Positions 1 to 7,395 of a DNA stretch of 11,738 bases are shown one piece after another. The translations under genes and the position numbers were made by a program. Below the pieces are notes generated by a model. The model saw nothing but the letters and a program-made list of their open reading frames with translations, ran no database searches and was not told the DNA's origin. This DNA is from Gammaproteobacteria bacterium (GTDB lineage Bacteria; Pseudomonadota; Gammaproteobacteria; Steroidobacterales; Woeseiaceae), in contig JAOUNK010000066.1 in NCBI GenBank assembly GCA_029881015.1, forward strand, positions 1-11,738, read 5' to 3'. The first letter of the stretch is position 1. Each line of letters starts with the position of its first letter.

Positions 1-543
1 TCTCTGGATAGCGGCGACGGTCGCACCGTTGAACAGGCGCGTACTGACCTAGTGCAGAAGGTGGGTGAGAACATCTCGGTTCGCCGTGCGCAAATCGTAG
101 AGGTCGACGGCCCGACTGGTACGTACACGCACGGTGCGCGGATTGGCGCGATTGTTGCGCTCAAAGGTGGTGATGAAGAGCTTGCTCGCGATATCGCCAT
201 GCACGTTGCGGCGATCAACCCGACCTGTATCGACGAGTCCGGCGTGCCGGCCGAGATGCTGGCGCGTGAGAAGCGCATCTTCTCCGAGCAGGCTGCGGAG
301 TCCGGAAAGCCGCCCGAGATCGTCGAGAAGATGGTGACAGGCCGGATCGCCAAGTTCCTCAAGGAAATCACGCTTGTCGGGCAGCCGTTCGTCAAGGACC
401 CCGACCTGTCGGTTGGCAGGCTGCTGAAGGGCGCTGATGCCGCTGTCGTGTCTTTTGTTCGTTTCGAAGTCGGTGAAGGCATCGAAAAGAAGGCGGACAA
501 CTTCGTGGAAGAGGTCATGGCCCAGGTTAAGGGCGCCAGCTAG
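1..543 (+). CDS. tsf: Elongation factor Ts, C-terminal part (5' end outside window)
   Basis: This is the 3' part of the gene for EF-Ts, the cytoplasmic guanine nucleotide exchange factor that recycles EF-Tu-GDP to EF-Tu-GTP. The frame is open from base 1 and ends in TAG at 541-543, giving 180 visible residues; the E. coli protein has 283, so roughly the last two thirds is present. Recognisable dimerisation and C-terminal segments are GARIGAIVALKG, DIAMHVAAINP, SGKPPEIVEKMVTGRIAKFL, LVGQPFVKDP and VRFEVGEGIEKK near the end. The N-terminal UBA-like domain and the TDFV motif that contacts EF-Tu lie upstream. In this cluster the gene normally follows rpsB, which would be just outside the window. 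It is followed by a 114-bp gap before pyrH. The identification is certain; only the start is missing. Confidence 0.97.
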   Translation, partial: SLDSGDGRTVEQARTDLVQKVGENISVRRAQIVEVDGPTGTYTHGARIGAIVALKGGDEELARDIAMHVAAINPTCIDESGVPAEMLAREKRIFSEQAAESGKPPEIVEKMVTGRIAKFLKEITLVGQPFVKDPDLSVGRLLKGADAAVVSFVRFEVGEGIEKKADNFVEEVMAQVKGAS

Positions 544-556
544 GTAGCCTGCTTAA

Positions 557-618
557 GCCGTTGATTTTAATGAAGACCCGTGGTGTACATCTGCGGGGTT
601 TGCGCTAGAATCAACGGC
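557..618. repeat. 13-bp imperfect inverted repeat in the tsf-pyrH gap
   Basis: The left arm GCCGTTGATTTTA (557-569) and right arm TAGAATCAACGGC (606-618) are reverse complements at 12 of 13 positions; the exception is T567 against G608, which would be a G.U pair in RNA. Thirty-six bases separate the arms. In RNA read through from tsf, a second 6-bp stem (574-579 with 596-601, including one G.U) could stack inside it across a 4x4 internal loop. No T-tract follows the right arm, so it is not a textbook intrinsic terminator. The right arm contains the candidate -10 box TAGAAT, so a DNA operator is equally possible. The repeat is seen directly; its function is inferred. Confidence 0.6.
584..611 (+). 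promoter_or_regulatory. Candidate sigma70 promoter for pyrH
   Basis: TGTACA at 584-589 matches 4 of 6 bases of the -35 consensus. TAGAAT at 606-611 matches 5 of 6 bases of the -10 consensus, and the spacer is 16 bp. Transcription would start near 618, leaving a leader of about 40 nt before the pyrH ATG. Placement in the largest intergenic gap, between the tsf and pyrH transcription units, supports it. The -10 box lies within the right arm of the inverted repeat, suggesting possible control there. The -35 box is weak, so this is a prediction from sequence only. Confidence 0.5.
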
Positions 619-657
619 CATTTGCCTGCGGGCATGTGTCAATGATGAGACCAGTGT

Positions 658-1380
658 ATGAATGACAGTCCGGTTCAATACCGTCGCGTATTGTTAAAGC
701 TCAGCGGTGAAGCGCTGATGGGAGAACTGGATTACGGCATTGAGCCACGCGTCATTCAACGCATCGCGGCGGAGATCGCAACCGCGCGCAAGTCGGGTGT
801 CGAAATCGCTATTGTTATCGGTGGCGGTAATATCTTCCGCGGTGCCGGCCTGGCGCGTTCCGGTATGGACCGGGTCACCGGCGACTACATGGGTATGCTG
901 GCTACGGTGATGAACGCCCTGGCCATCCAGGACGCACTCGAATCCCTCGACGTCTATGCTCGCGTGATGTCCGCGCTCGAGATCAACGCTGTTTGCGAAG
1001 ACTACATACGCCGTCGTGCCATCCGGCACCTTGAAAAAGGACGCGTCGTCATCATGGCGGCCGGCACCGGTAACCCGTTTTTCACAACGGATACAGCGGC
1101 CAGTCTGCGCGCCATCGAAATCGGCGCCGACATCTTGCTAAAGGCGACCAAGGTCGACGGCGTTTACAACGCCGATCCGGCAAAGAATCCCGATGCGAAG
1201 CGATACGAAGTCGTATCGTACGATCAGGTGATCGCCGATAAGCTGAACGTGATGGATGCGACGGCCATCGTCATGTGCCGTGACAACCACCTGCCACTCC
1301 GCGTCTTCGACCTGACGCGGGCAGGCGCGCTGGTCCAGGCGATCGCAGGCGACGAACTGGGAACATTGGTAGCAGCCTGA
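658..1380 (+). CDS. pyrH: UMP kinase (uridylate kinase)
   Basis: The product phosphorylates UMP to UDP with ATP in pyrimidine nucleotide synthesis. It is a cytoplasmic hexamer of the bacterial amino-acid-kinase fold, unrelated to eukaryotic UMP/CMP kinases. At 240 residues it is close to the 241 of E. coli. Visible motifs are KLSGEALMG (14-22, phosphate binding), GGGNIFRG (55-62), GDYMGMLATVMNALAIQDAL (75-94) and GTGNPFFTTDTAA (136-148, nucleotide binding). The segment LLKATKVDGVYNADP that follows is typical of the ATP-site side. The ATG at 658 leaves the usual short N-terminus before KLSGEA; a weak GATGAGA lies a few bases upstream. The gene lies between tsf and frr, its normal position, and probably has its own promoter in the preceding gap. 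Bacterial PyrH is usually activated by GTP and inhibited by UTP, which the sequence alone cannot show. Confidence 0.97.
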   Translation: MNDSPVQYRRVLLKLSGEALMGELDYGIEPRVIQRIAAEIATARKSGVEIAIVIGGGNIFRGAGLARSGMDRVTGDYMGMLATVMNALAIQDALESLDVYARVMSALEINAVCEDYIRRRAIRHLEKGRVVIMAAGTGNPFFTTDTAASLRAIEIGADILLKATKVDGVYNADPAKNPDAKRYEVVSYDQVIADKLNVMDATAIVMCRDNHLPLRVFDLTRAGALVQAIAGDELGTLVAA

Positions 1381-1422
1381 GAATCTGGTCAGGGGCAATG
1401 ATTAACAGAAGAGGGCAACATC

Positions 1423-1980
1423 GTGTTGGATGAAATCATGAAAGACGCTGGCGTACGCATGTCCAAGAGCGTCGCCGCACTGCAATCCGAACTCACCAAG
1501 ATTCGTACGGGTCGCGCCCACACGAGTCTGCTCGACCATATAACGGTTGAGTACTACGGCAGCCAGGTGCCACTTAGCCAGGTTGCGAATGTGGGCGTAG
1601 AGGATTCCCGTACGTTGACGGTTACGCCATGGGAAAAAGACATGGTGCAGGTCATCGAGAAGGCCATTATGGGCTCTGACCTGGGGCTGAATCCGGCGTC
1701 GGCGGGAACCGTTATTCGCGTGCCGTTACCGGCGCTGACCGAAGAGCGTCGCAAGGACATGATTCGTGTCGTACGCCATGAGGCCGAAGGCGGGCGCATC
1801 GCCGTGCGCAATATCCGTCGCGATGCCATGCATGACATCAAGGAACTCCTCAAGGAAAAGTTGATCGGCAAAGATGAGGAACATCGGGCCGAGGGTGAGA
1901 TACAGACGGTCACGGATAAATACATCGCCGAGATCGACGAAGTGCTGGCCGTAAAAGAAGCGGAGCTCATGGAGATCTGA
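1423..1980 (+). CDS. frr: Ribosome recycling factor
   Basis: RRF acts with EF-G to split the post-termination ribosome into subunits. The 185 residues equal the E. coli length. Domain I is the long three-helix bundle: N-terminal KDAGVRMSKSVAAL, then TEERRKDMIRVVRHEAE and the basic AVRNIRRDA stretch whose arginines contact 23S rRNA, then the C-terminal KEAELMEI. Domain II is the inserted beta domain around LLDHITVEYYGSQVPLSQ and VEDSRTLTV. The start is a GTG at 1423, supported by AGAAGAGGG at 1408-1416 and by alignment of MLDEIMKDAG with E. coli MISDIRKDAE; the ATG at 1438 would cut conserved residues. It follows pyrH after 42 bp and is probably cotranscribed. In enteric bacteria dxr comes next, but here uppS follows directly. 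Confidence 0.97.
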   Translation: MLDEIMKDAGVRMSKSVAALQSELTKIRTGRAHTSLLDHITVEYYGSQVPLSQVANVGVEDSRTLTVTPWEKDMVQVIEKAIMGSDLGLNPASAGTVIRVPLPALTEERRKDMIRVVRHEAEGGRIAVRNIRRDAMHDIKELLKEKLIGKDEEHRAEGEIQTVTDKYIAEIDEVLAVKEAELMEI

Positions 1981-2003
1981 CGGACTTTCCGTCGCTTCTG
2001 CTT

Positions 2004-2744
2004 GTGTCTTCCGAGCCCACCAACGTTCCCACCCATGTTGCCGTCATTATGGACGGCAACGGGCGCTGGGCGCGGGCACGGGGCAAAGCCCGTCACGCGG
2101 GTCATCGTGCCGGGGTCAAGTCGGTCAGGGCCACCGTCGAGGCGGCCGCGGAGCGCGGCGTCAGTTACCTGACATTGTTCGCCTTCAGCAGTGAAAACTG
2201 GAAGCGGCCCGAAGAAGAGGTCAGCAGCCTGATGGGCCTGTTTGTCGAGGCGCTGCGACGAGAAGTGGCTGAGCTGCATCGTAATAACGTAAGGCTTCGG
2301 TTTGTCGGCGCTCTCGAGCAGCTTGGCGGCGGACTGCAGCAGAAGATGGCCGAGGCGCAGCAGAAGACCGCAGGCAACACCGGGCTGTTTCTCAACGTAG
2401 CCGTTGCCTTTGGCGGTCGCTGGGATATCGTGGAAGCAGCTCAGTCGCTGGCGCGGCGGGCGGTTGCCGGCGAGATCAGCGCCGCTGACATCGATGAAGA
2501 GGTGTTTGCGGGCGCATTGCGGCTGGCTGACATCCCTGATCCGGACCTTTTAATCCGGACCGGTGGCGAGCGGCGCATCAGCAATTTCCTGCTGTGGAAT
2601 CTCGCGTACGCGGAGCTCTGGTTTTCGGAAGTCCTGTGGCCGGACTTCGACAAGTCCGACTTCGACATGGCGCTTGCTTACTACGCAGGCAAGCAACGGC
2701 GGTTCGGCCATACGGGCGACCAGGTAGAGGCGGTGAAATGCTGA
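2004..2744 (+). CDS. uppS: Undecaprenyl diphosphate synthase (cis-prenyltransferase)
   Basis: The product adds eight isopentenyl units in cis to farnesyl diphosphate, making the C55 carrier precursor for peptidoglycan and O-antigen assembly. It is a cytoplasmic enzyme acting at the membrane face. The 246 residues compare with 253 in E. coli. Family motifs are present in order: VIMDGNGRWA (14-23, with catalytic Asp17), FAFSSENWKRP (59-69), NVAVAFGGRWDI (131-142), then IRTGGERRISNFLLWNLAY (184-202), the isopentenyl diphosphate-binding arginines and serine, and LWPDF (211-215). The start is chosen as GTG at 2004, since the next in-frame ATG lies inside the catalytic motif. No good ribosome binding site precedes it, and only 23 bp separate it from frr, so translational coupling is likely. 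Its end overlaps cdsA by 7 nt. Confidence 0.96.
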   Translation: MSSEPTNVPTHVAVIMDGNGRWARARGKARHAGHRAGVKSVRATVEAAAERGVSYLTLFAFSSENWKRPEEEVSSLMGLFVEALRREVAELHRNNVRLRFVGALEQLGGGLQQKMAEAQQKTAGNTGLFLNVAVAFGGRWDIVEAAQSLARRAVAGEISAADIDEEVFAGALRLADIPDPDLLIRTGGERRISNFLLWNLAYAELWFSEVLWPDFDKSDFDMALAYYAGKQRRFGHTGDQVEAVKC

Positions 2745-3523
2745 AAACGAGAATAATCACAGCCGTCATTTCGCTGATTCTGATCGCCGTGGTGCTGTTC
2801 GCATTGCCGTTGCAATACGCGGAATGGCTCATAGGGCTGTTGCTGGTGGCCGGTGCCTGGGAATGGACCGGATTCCTGGATACGTCCTCGCTCATGGTAA
2901 AGGCGACTTACACCGCCGTTGTGGCGGCTGGGCTCGCGCTGGTGCACTTCGCCGGGCCGGAACAGACGACACTGATCCTGCAGATCGCCTGTGCGTGGTG
3001 GTTCGTCGCATTTCTCTGGAATCTCCGCTTCCCGACAGCGATTCCCGCGCCGGTACGCTGGATCTGTGGGCTCCTGGTCTTGGTGCCGTTGTATACGGCG
3101 TTGATTTTCCTGATTCGGCTTGGCGTTGAGTACCTCATTTTCACGATGTTGATCGTCTGGGCAGCCGACGCGGGAGCGTATTTTGCGGGCAAGAAGTTCG
3201 GGCGGGTCAAGCTGGCCCCGGCCATCAGCCCGGGCAAGACCTGGGAGGGAGTCATTGGCGGTCTGTTGCTGGTAGGCGGGCTGGCCCTGGCAACGGCAAT
3301 GGCTCGCGATCTCGCGGTCGCTGTGTTCCTGCCGTTCTGCCTGGCCGTCGCCGCCATTTCGGTGGTCGGTGACCTGACCGTCAGCATGTTCAAACGCACG
3401 GCCGGTGTGAAAGACAGCGGTACGCTGTTCCCGGGACATGGAGGCGTGCTCGACCGGATCGATTCTGTTGCCGCGGCGGCGCCGGTGTTCGCGCTGGGTG
3501 TCGGCTGGCTGGGACTGGCGTAA
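2738..3523 (+). CDS. cdsA: Phosphatidate cytidylyltransferase (CDP-diglyceride synthase)
   Basis: This integral membrane enzyme makes CDP-diacylglycerol from phosphatidate and CTP, the common precursor of phosphatidylethanolamine, phosphatidylglycerol and cardiolipin. The chosen ATG at 2738 overlaps the uppS stop (ATGCTGA) and has AGAGG at 2726-2730, seven bases upstream. A longer frame reaching back to 2594 lies inside uppS and would lose the hydrophobic N-terminus, so it is rejected. The 261-residue protein has several hydrophobic helices starting at residue 6. The conserved segment WAADAGAYFAGKKFG (141-155) is followed by ISPGKTWEG (163-171). The full family signature is at 216-240: SMFKR, then KDSG, then FPGHGGVLDR. 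It is slightly shorter than the E. coli (285) and Pseudomonas (about 271) enzymes. In pseudomonads dxr follows; here rseP does. Confidence 0.95.
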   Translation: MLKTRIITAVISLILIAVVLFALPLQYAEWLIGLLLVAGAWEWTGFLDTSSLMVKATYTAVVAAGLALVHFAGPEQTTLILQIACAWWFVAFLWNLRFPTAIPAPVRWICGLLVLVPLYTALIFLIRLGVEYLIFTMLIVWAADAGAYFAGKKFGRVKLAPAISPGKTWEGVIGGLLLVGGLALATAMARDLAVAVFLPFCLAVAAISVVGDLTVSMFKRTAGVKDSGTLFPGHGGVLDRIDSVAAAAPVFALGVGWLGLA

Positions 3524-3579
3524 TGCGACGTTCAGGTAAAATTCATCGGCATTGGTTTAGCGTGGTATGCAATGCTGCG

Positions 3580-3607
3580 GGAACTGTGGCTCCGGGCATC
3601 AGTCAAC
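3580..3607 (+). promoter_or_regulatory. Candidate sigmaE-type (ECF) promoter upstream of rseP
   Basis: GGAACTG at 3580-3586 resembles the sigmaE -35 box GGAACTT. After a 16-bp spacer comes TCAAC at 3603-3607, resembling the -10 box TCTAA/TCAAA. The spacing equals that of the E. coli rpoE autoregulated promoter as I recall it. Position adds support, because bamA, skp and lpx genes belong to the sigmaE regulon in E. coli and RseP activates sigmaE. A problem is that transcription would begin near 3613, inside or just after the ribosome binding site, leaving an almost leaderless rseP mRNA. The promoter may therefore mainly supply bamA and later genes, or be a chance match. Confidence 0.4.
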
Positions 3608-3616
3608 AAGGGATGA

Positions 3617-4978
3617 ATGCAGTCAATGGGTAGTGCGCTGACAGATCTCCTCTTTTTTATCGTTGCGATCAGCATCCTGGTCGCGGTGCACGAGTACGGG
3701 CACTACATTGTCGGGCGCTGGGCCGGCATGAAGGTGCTGCGTTTCTCCGTTGGCTTCGGCAAACCGATCTGGTCCCGGCGTGCCGGGGCGGACAATACCG
3801 AGTACTGCATCGCCGCCATCCCGCTTGGCGGTTACGTGCGGTTCCTTGACAGCCGGGAAGGCGATATCGACCCGGCCGAAGAGGGACGCGCGTTTGACCA
3901 GCGTCCGATTCCGGCGCGAATCGCCGTGTTGCTGGCCGGGCCGGCGTTTAATTTCCTGCTTGCCATCGCCGTGTACTGGTACCTGCTTTCTCCGGGCGTC
4001 ATGGTGCTGCAGCCCGCTGTCGGTAACGTCGTTCCCGATTCGTTCGCAGACAAGGCGGGCCTTCAGTATGGCGACAAGATTCTCGCCATCGGCGACAAGC
4101 AGCCCAAGGACTGGGAATCGGCGCTGGTTGCTCTCCTGGATTCGATGGTGACGACCGGCGAGATCCGGCTGACGCTGGAAGGCGAACGGGGTGGCACTCG
4201 GCAAGCGACGATGGATGTCGGCAGCGAAGCAAGTCGCCTCACCGAACCCGGCGTGTTGTTCGATGGACTGGGCTTTGAAATCTGGCAGCCGCCCGCATTG
4301 GTGGGAGGGCTTTCAGCAGGCGGTCCTGCGCAAGGTGCGGGTCTGAGGCCGGGCGATCTTATTTCGAGCGTAGACGGTCAGGATATAGCGTCCTGGAATG
4401 ACCTGTTGGATGCCGTCAGGACGAGGCCGGGCGAGACGGTCGACGTAACGTATCTGCGCGATGGCAAATCGGCAAGCCTGCGCTTGACGCTGGGTGAGAG
4501 CGGCACCGGCAAAGACAGGCGCGGCATCATGGGTGTCGAGCGGTCTGAGGCGTTTCTTGATTACTATACGCGGCGTACCTATTCACCCCTGGAGTCGCTC
4601 GGTGCCGGTGTGGCCAAGACCTGGGAATCGACGTTGTTCACAATACGCATGCTCGGTCGCATGGTGACCGGCGATGTTTCCATCAAGAATATAAGCGGGC
4701 CGATCAATATTGCCCAATATGCGGGTGAGTCGGCGGAGCGGGGAATGAGCAGTTTCCTCGGCTTCATAGCGATCATCAGTATCAGCCTCGGGGTCCTTAA
4801 CCTGCTGCCGATACCGGTTCTGGACGGGGGGCAGATCGTCTACCAGGCAGCCGAGTGGATAAAGGGCAGTCCGCTGACCGATCGGGCGCAGATTATCGGG
4901 CAGCAAGTTGGCATACTTGCGCTGCTCCTCCTGATGAGCTTCGCGTTTTACAACGATATCGCAAGAATCCTGAACTGA
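3617..4978 (+). CDS. rseP: RseP-type site-2 zinc metalloprotease
   Basis: This inner-membrane protease cuts the transmembrane segment of anti-sigma factor RseA after DegS cleavage, releasing sigmaE in the envelope stress response; it also clears remnant signal peptides. The 453 residues match E. coli (450). HEYGH (25-29) in the first membrane helix supplies two zinc-binding histidines and the catalytic glutamate. LDG (402-404) in NLLPIPVLDGGQ supplies the third ligand, Asp403. GGYVRFLD (71-78) and the LLAGPAFNF segment (105-113) are typical. Two PDZ domains lie at about 127-205 and 222-295. The start is uncertain: ATG 3617 has AAGGGA (3608-3613) only 3 nt upstream, while ATG 3626 has it 12 nt upstream and places HExxH exactly as in E. 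coli. It is separated from cdsA by 93 bp with no dxr, and bamA follows after 26 bp. Confidence 0.95.
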   Translation: MQSMGSALTDLLFFIVAISILVAVHEYGHYIVGRWAGMKVLRFSVGFGKPIWSRRAGADNTEYCIAAIPLGGYVRFLDSREGDIDPAEEGRAFDQRPIPARIAVLLAGPAFNFLLAIAVYWYLLSPGVMVLQPAVGNVVPDSFADKAGLQYGDKILAIGDKQPKDWESALVALLDSMVTTGEIRLTLEGERGGTRQATMDVGSEASRLTEPGVLFDGLGFEIWQPPALVGGLSAGGPAQGAGLRPGDLISSVDGQDIASWNDLLDAVRTRPGETVDVTYLRDGKSASLRLTLGESGTGKDRRGIMGVERSEAFLDYYTRRTYSPLESLGAGVAKTWESTLFTIRMLGRMVTGDVSIKNISGPINIAQYAGESAERGMSSFLGFIAIISISLGVLNLLPIPVLDGGQIVYQAAEWIKGSPLTDRAQIIGQQVGILALLLLMSFAFYNDIARILN

Positions 4979-5004
4979 CCGGGACGGACGGAAATACTTT
5001 GCAG

Positions 5005-7377
5005 ATGAGACATACATTATTCGCTTTGCTGGCCATGTTGCCATTGTCGTCGATGGCGGCCGGCGACTTCGTCGTCAAGGACATGCGCGTCGAAGGACTG
5101 CAGCGTATTTCGGAAGGGACGGTATTCAACTACCTGCCGATCAATATCGGCGACACGGTTGATGGCGTGCGCATCGGCGAGGCGATTCGGGCTTTGTACG
5201 GTCAGGACCTCTTCGACGATATCGAGATGCGTCGCGATGGCGACACGCTGCTGATCGTCGTGCGCGAGCGTCCCTCTATCGAAAGCTTCGAAATCGACGG
5301 CAACAAGGACATCAAGACAGAAGACCTGATGGAGTCCCTTCGAGGTGTCGGTCTTGCGCGCGGCCGCACGTTTGATCGTTCCGTTCTCGACAACGTGGAG
5401 ATGTTCCTCCGCGAGCAGTATTACGATCGCGGCAAGTATGGCGTTGCCATCGATACGACCATCCAGGACCGCCCGAACAACACGGTACGCATCAAGATCG
5501 ACGTGAAAGAGGGCGATCGCGCGAAGATTCGCCAGGTCAACATCGTCGGCAACAAGACGTTCACGGACAAGGAGATTCGCAGCGATTTCACCCTCGATAC
5601 GGCGAACTGGCTCTCCTGGATTCGCCAGGATGATCGCTACGCGAAGGAGGCCCTGGAAGGCGACCTCGAAATCCTGCGTTCGTTCTACATGGACCGCGGC
5701 TACGCGGACTTCAAGATCGAATCGACACAGGTCGCGATCTCGCCGAACAAGAAGGACATTTTCGTCACGGTCAATATCGACGAAGGTGAGCTTTATACGA
5801 TTTCCGAAGTCAAGCTCGTCGGTGAGATGGTCATCGACGAGGTGTTCCTGCGCAGCATGGTGCTTGCCCAGCCCGGTTCGGTCTTTAACCAGAACCTGCT
5901 GACCCAGTCGGCGGAACTCATGTCATTCCGACTTGGCGAAGAAGGCTACGCCAACGCCGAAATCGAACCTGTACCGGAACTCGACCACGAGAAGAAGGAA
6001 GCCGAAATTACCTTCTACGTCAATCCGCAAAATCGGGTCTACGTTCGCAACATCAATTTCCGCGGTGTCGACCAGGTCGACGACGAAGTATTGCGCCGCG
6101 AAATGCGTCAGATGGAAAGTTCCTACCTGTCGAACAGGCTTGTGGATCGTTCGAAGATTCGCCTGCAGCGTTTGCCGTTCGTCGAGAAAGTCGAAGTCAA
6201 CAACTCGCCGGTACCCGGAAGCCCGGACCTGGTCGACGTGGACTTCGACATCGAATACCGCATGCCCGGCCAGTTTTCCGGTGGCGTGGGCTATTCCGAG
6301 TCGCAGAAGGTCATGCTCAACGGGAGTATCGTCCACACGAACTTCCTGGGTACGGGCAATCGCGTTGCCGTCGAGTTGAACTCCGGCCGCTTCCAGAAGC
6401 TCTACAGCATTTCGCATTCGGATCCGTATCGCACGATGGACGGCATCCGCCGTACTCTCAGCCTGAACTATAGTGATTTCACTCGACCGACGTCCGCATC
6501 GACCGAATTCTCGACAACCAGGGCGGGTGTGACAGTAGACTATGGCTATCCGATTTCGGAATTCCAGACTCTGTCGTTCGGTGCGACGTTCCAGCATTCG
6601 GAGTTACTGGCGACCAACAGCTCGGAGCAGGCGCGGGACTGGATCGTCAACAACGGCGACACATACATTCAGGACCTCGGCCCTTTTGGGACAAGCCCCG
6701 GCACCCAGTTCGACACCTTCGAGCTGATCGCCGGGTGGAGCTACGACAGCCGCAACCGCGCCCTGTTCGCCAACCGCGGTACGCGACAGCAGTTGTTCCT
6801 GTCGATGGCCGTGCCGGGAAGCGATGTCGAGTTCTACCAGGCGCGCTACAGTTTAACGAAGTACTTCCCGCTCTGGAGCAACAAGTGGACCTTGCGCCTG
6901 AATACGGAGCTGGGCATCGGTGAGGCACTTGGCGATACCACGGCGCTGCCCCCCTACAAGCAGTTCTACGGCGGTGGGCCGCAATCGGTACGCGGGTTCA
7001 AAGAGTCCTACCTCGGACCGCGCGACAGCGCTTTCAGGCCCTACGGCGGCAACGTGTTGGTTGCGAGTCAACTAGAGCTTATACTGCCGCTTCCGGACAA
7101 GTGGGCCAGCCAGGCAAGGGCGAGCCTGTTCTACGATGTCGGCAATGTTTTCAACACGGGCGAAGTGGAGTTCTTCGATAAACTGGGTTCCCCGATTGAG
7201 TACAAACCGGACTTCGATGAACTCCGCTCGTCGGTTGGAATTGGCGTACAGTGGCTCGCGCCGCTGGGGCTGTTCCGCTTTAGTTATGCCTATCCGCTGA
7301 ATGCGTATGACGGCAATGACAGGTACTTCGGTGACGAACTGGAACGCTTCCAGTTCTCCATTGGACAAGCATTTTAA
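5005..7377 (+). CDS. bamA: Outer membrane protein assembly factor BamA
   Basis: BamA is the central barrel of the BAM complex, which folds and inserts beta-barrel proteins into the outer membrane. The 790 residues (E. coli 810) begin with a signal peptide (about 1-19, hydrophobic core FALLAMLPLSSMA). Five POTRA domains follow at roughly 21-92, 93-172, 173-263, 264-343 and 344-419; their repeats are visible in IDGNKDI, IVGNKTFTDKEI and FRGVDQVDDEVL. A 16-strand barrel runs from about 421 to the end. SVRGF (661-665) is the conserved loop-6 VRGF motif, and the chain ends in the terminal Phe typical of barrel proteins. The frame extends upstream to 4855 inside rseP, but the signal peptide fixes the start near ATG 5005. 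A TTG at 4999, with GGA six bases upstream, is an alternative. It lies 26 bp after rseP and just before skp. Confidence 0.97.
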   Translation: MRHTLFALLAMLPLSSMAAGDFVVKDMRVEGLQRISEGTVFNYLPINIGDTVDGVRIGEAIRALYGQDLFDDIEMRRDGDTLLIVVRERPSIESFEIDGNKDIKTEDLMESLRGVGLARGRTFDRSVLDNVEMFLREQYYDRGKYGVAIDTTIQDRPNNTVRIKIDVKEGDRAKIRQVNIVGNKTFTDKEIRSDFTLDTANWLSWIRQDDRYAKEALEGDLEILRSFYMDRGYADFKIESTQVAISPNKKDIFVTVNIDEGELYTISEVKLVGEMVIDEVFLRSMVLAQPGSVFNQNLLTQSAELMSFRLGEEGYANAEIEPVPELDHEKKEAEITFYVNPQNRVYVRNINFRGVDQVDDEVLRREMRQMESSYLSNRLVDRSKIRLQRLPFVEKVEVNNSPVPGSPDLVDVDFDIEYRMPGQFSGGVGYSESQKVMLNGSIVHTNFLGTGNRVAVELNSGRFQKLYSISHSDPYRTMDGIRRTLSLNYSDFTRPTSASTEFSTTRAGVTVDYGYPISEFQTLSFGATFQHSELLATNSSEQARDWIVNNGDTYIQDLGPFGTSPGTQFDTFELIAGWSYDSRNRALFANRGTRQQLFLSMAVPGSDVEFYQARYSLTKYFPLWSNKWTLRLNTELGIGEALGDTTALPPYKQFYGGGPQSVRGFKESYLGPRDSAFRPYGGNVLVASQLELILPLPDKWASQARASLFYDVGNVFNTGEVEFFDKLGSPIEYKPDFDELRSSVGIGVQWLAPLGLFRFSYAYPLNAYDGNDRYFGDELERFQFSIGQAF

Positions 7378-7395
7378 TGAGTAATGGATTTATTT

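Noticed and set aside
1554..2279. Minus-strand open frame (241 codons) opposite frr and uppS
   Set aside because: It overlaps two conserved genes and has low-complexity Ser/Arg-rich sequence typical of a shadow frame.
2594..2737. Upstream extension of the cdsA frame, giving a 309-residue protein
   Set aside because: It lies within uppS, encodes a basic non-hydrophobic tail unlike the CdsA family, and the ATG at 2738 has a good ribosome binding site.
3537..3573. Possible sigma70 elements (TAAAAT at 3537, TATGCA at 3566) between cdsA and rseP
   Set aside because: Neither has a convincing -35 box at proper spacing, so I do not call a housekeeping promoter here.
4855..5004. Upstream extension of the bamA frame into rseP
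   Set aside because: It would bury the clear signal peptide beginning near 5005, which is required for export.
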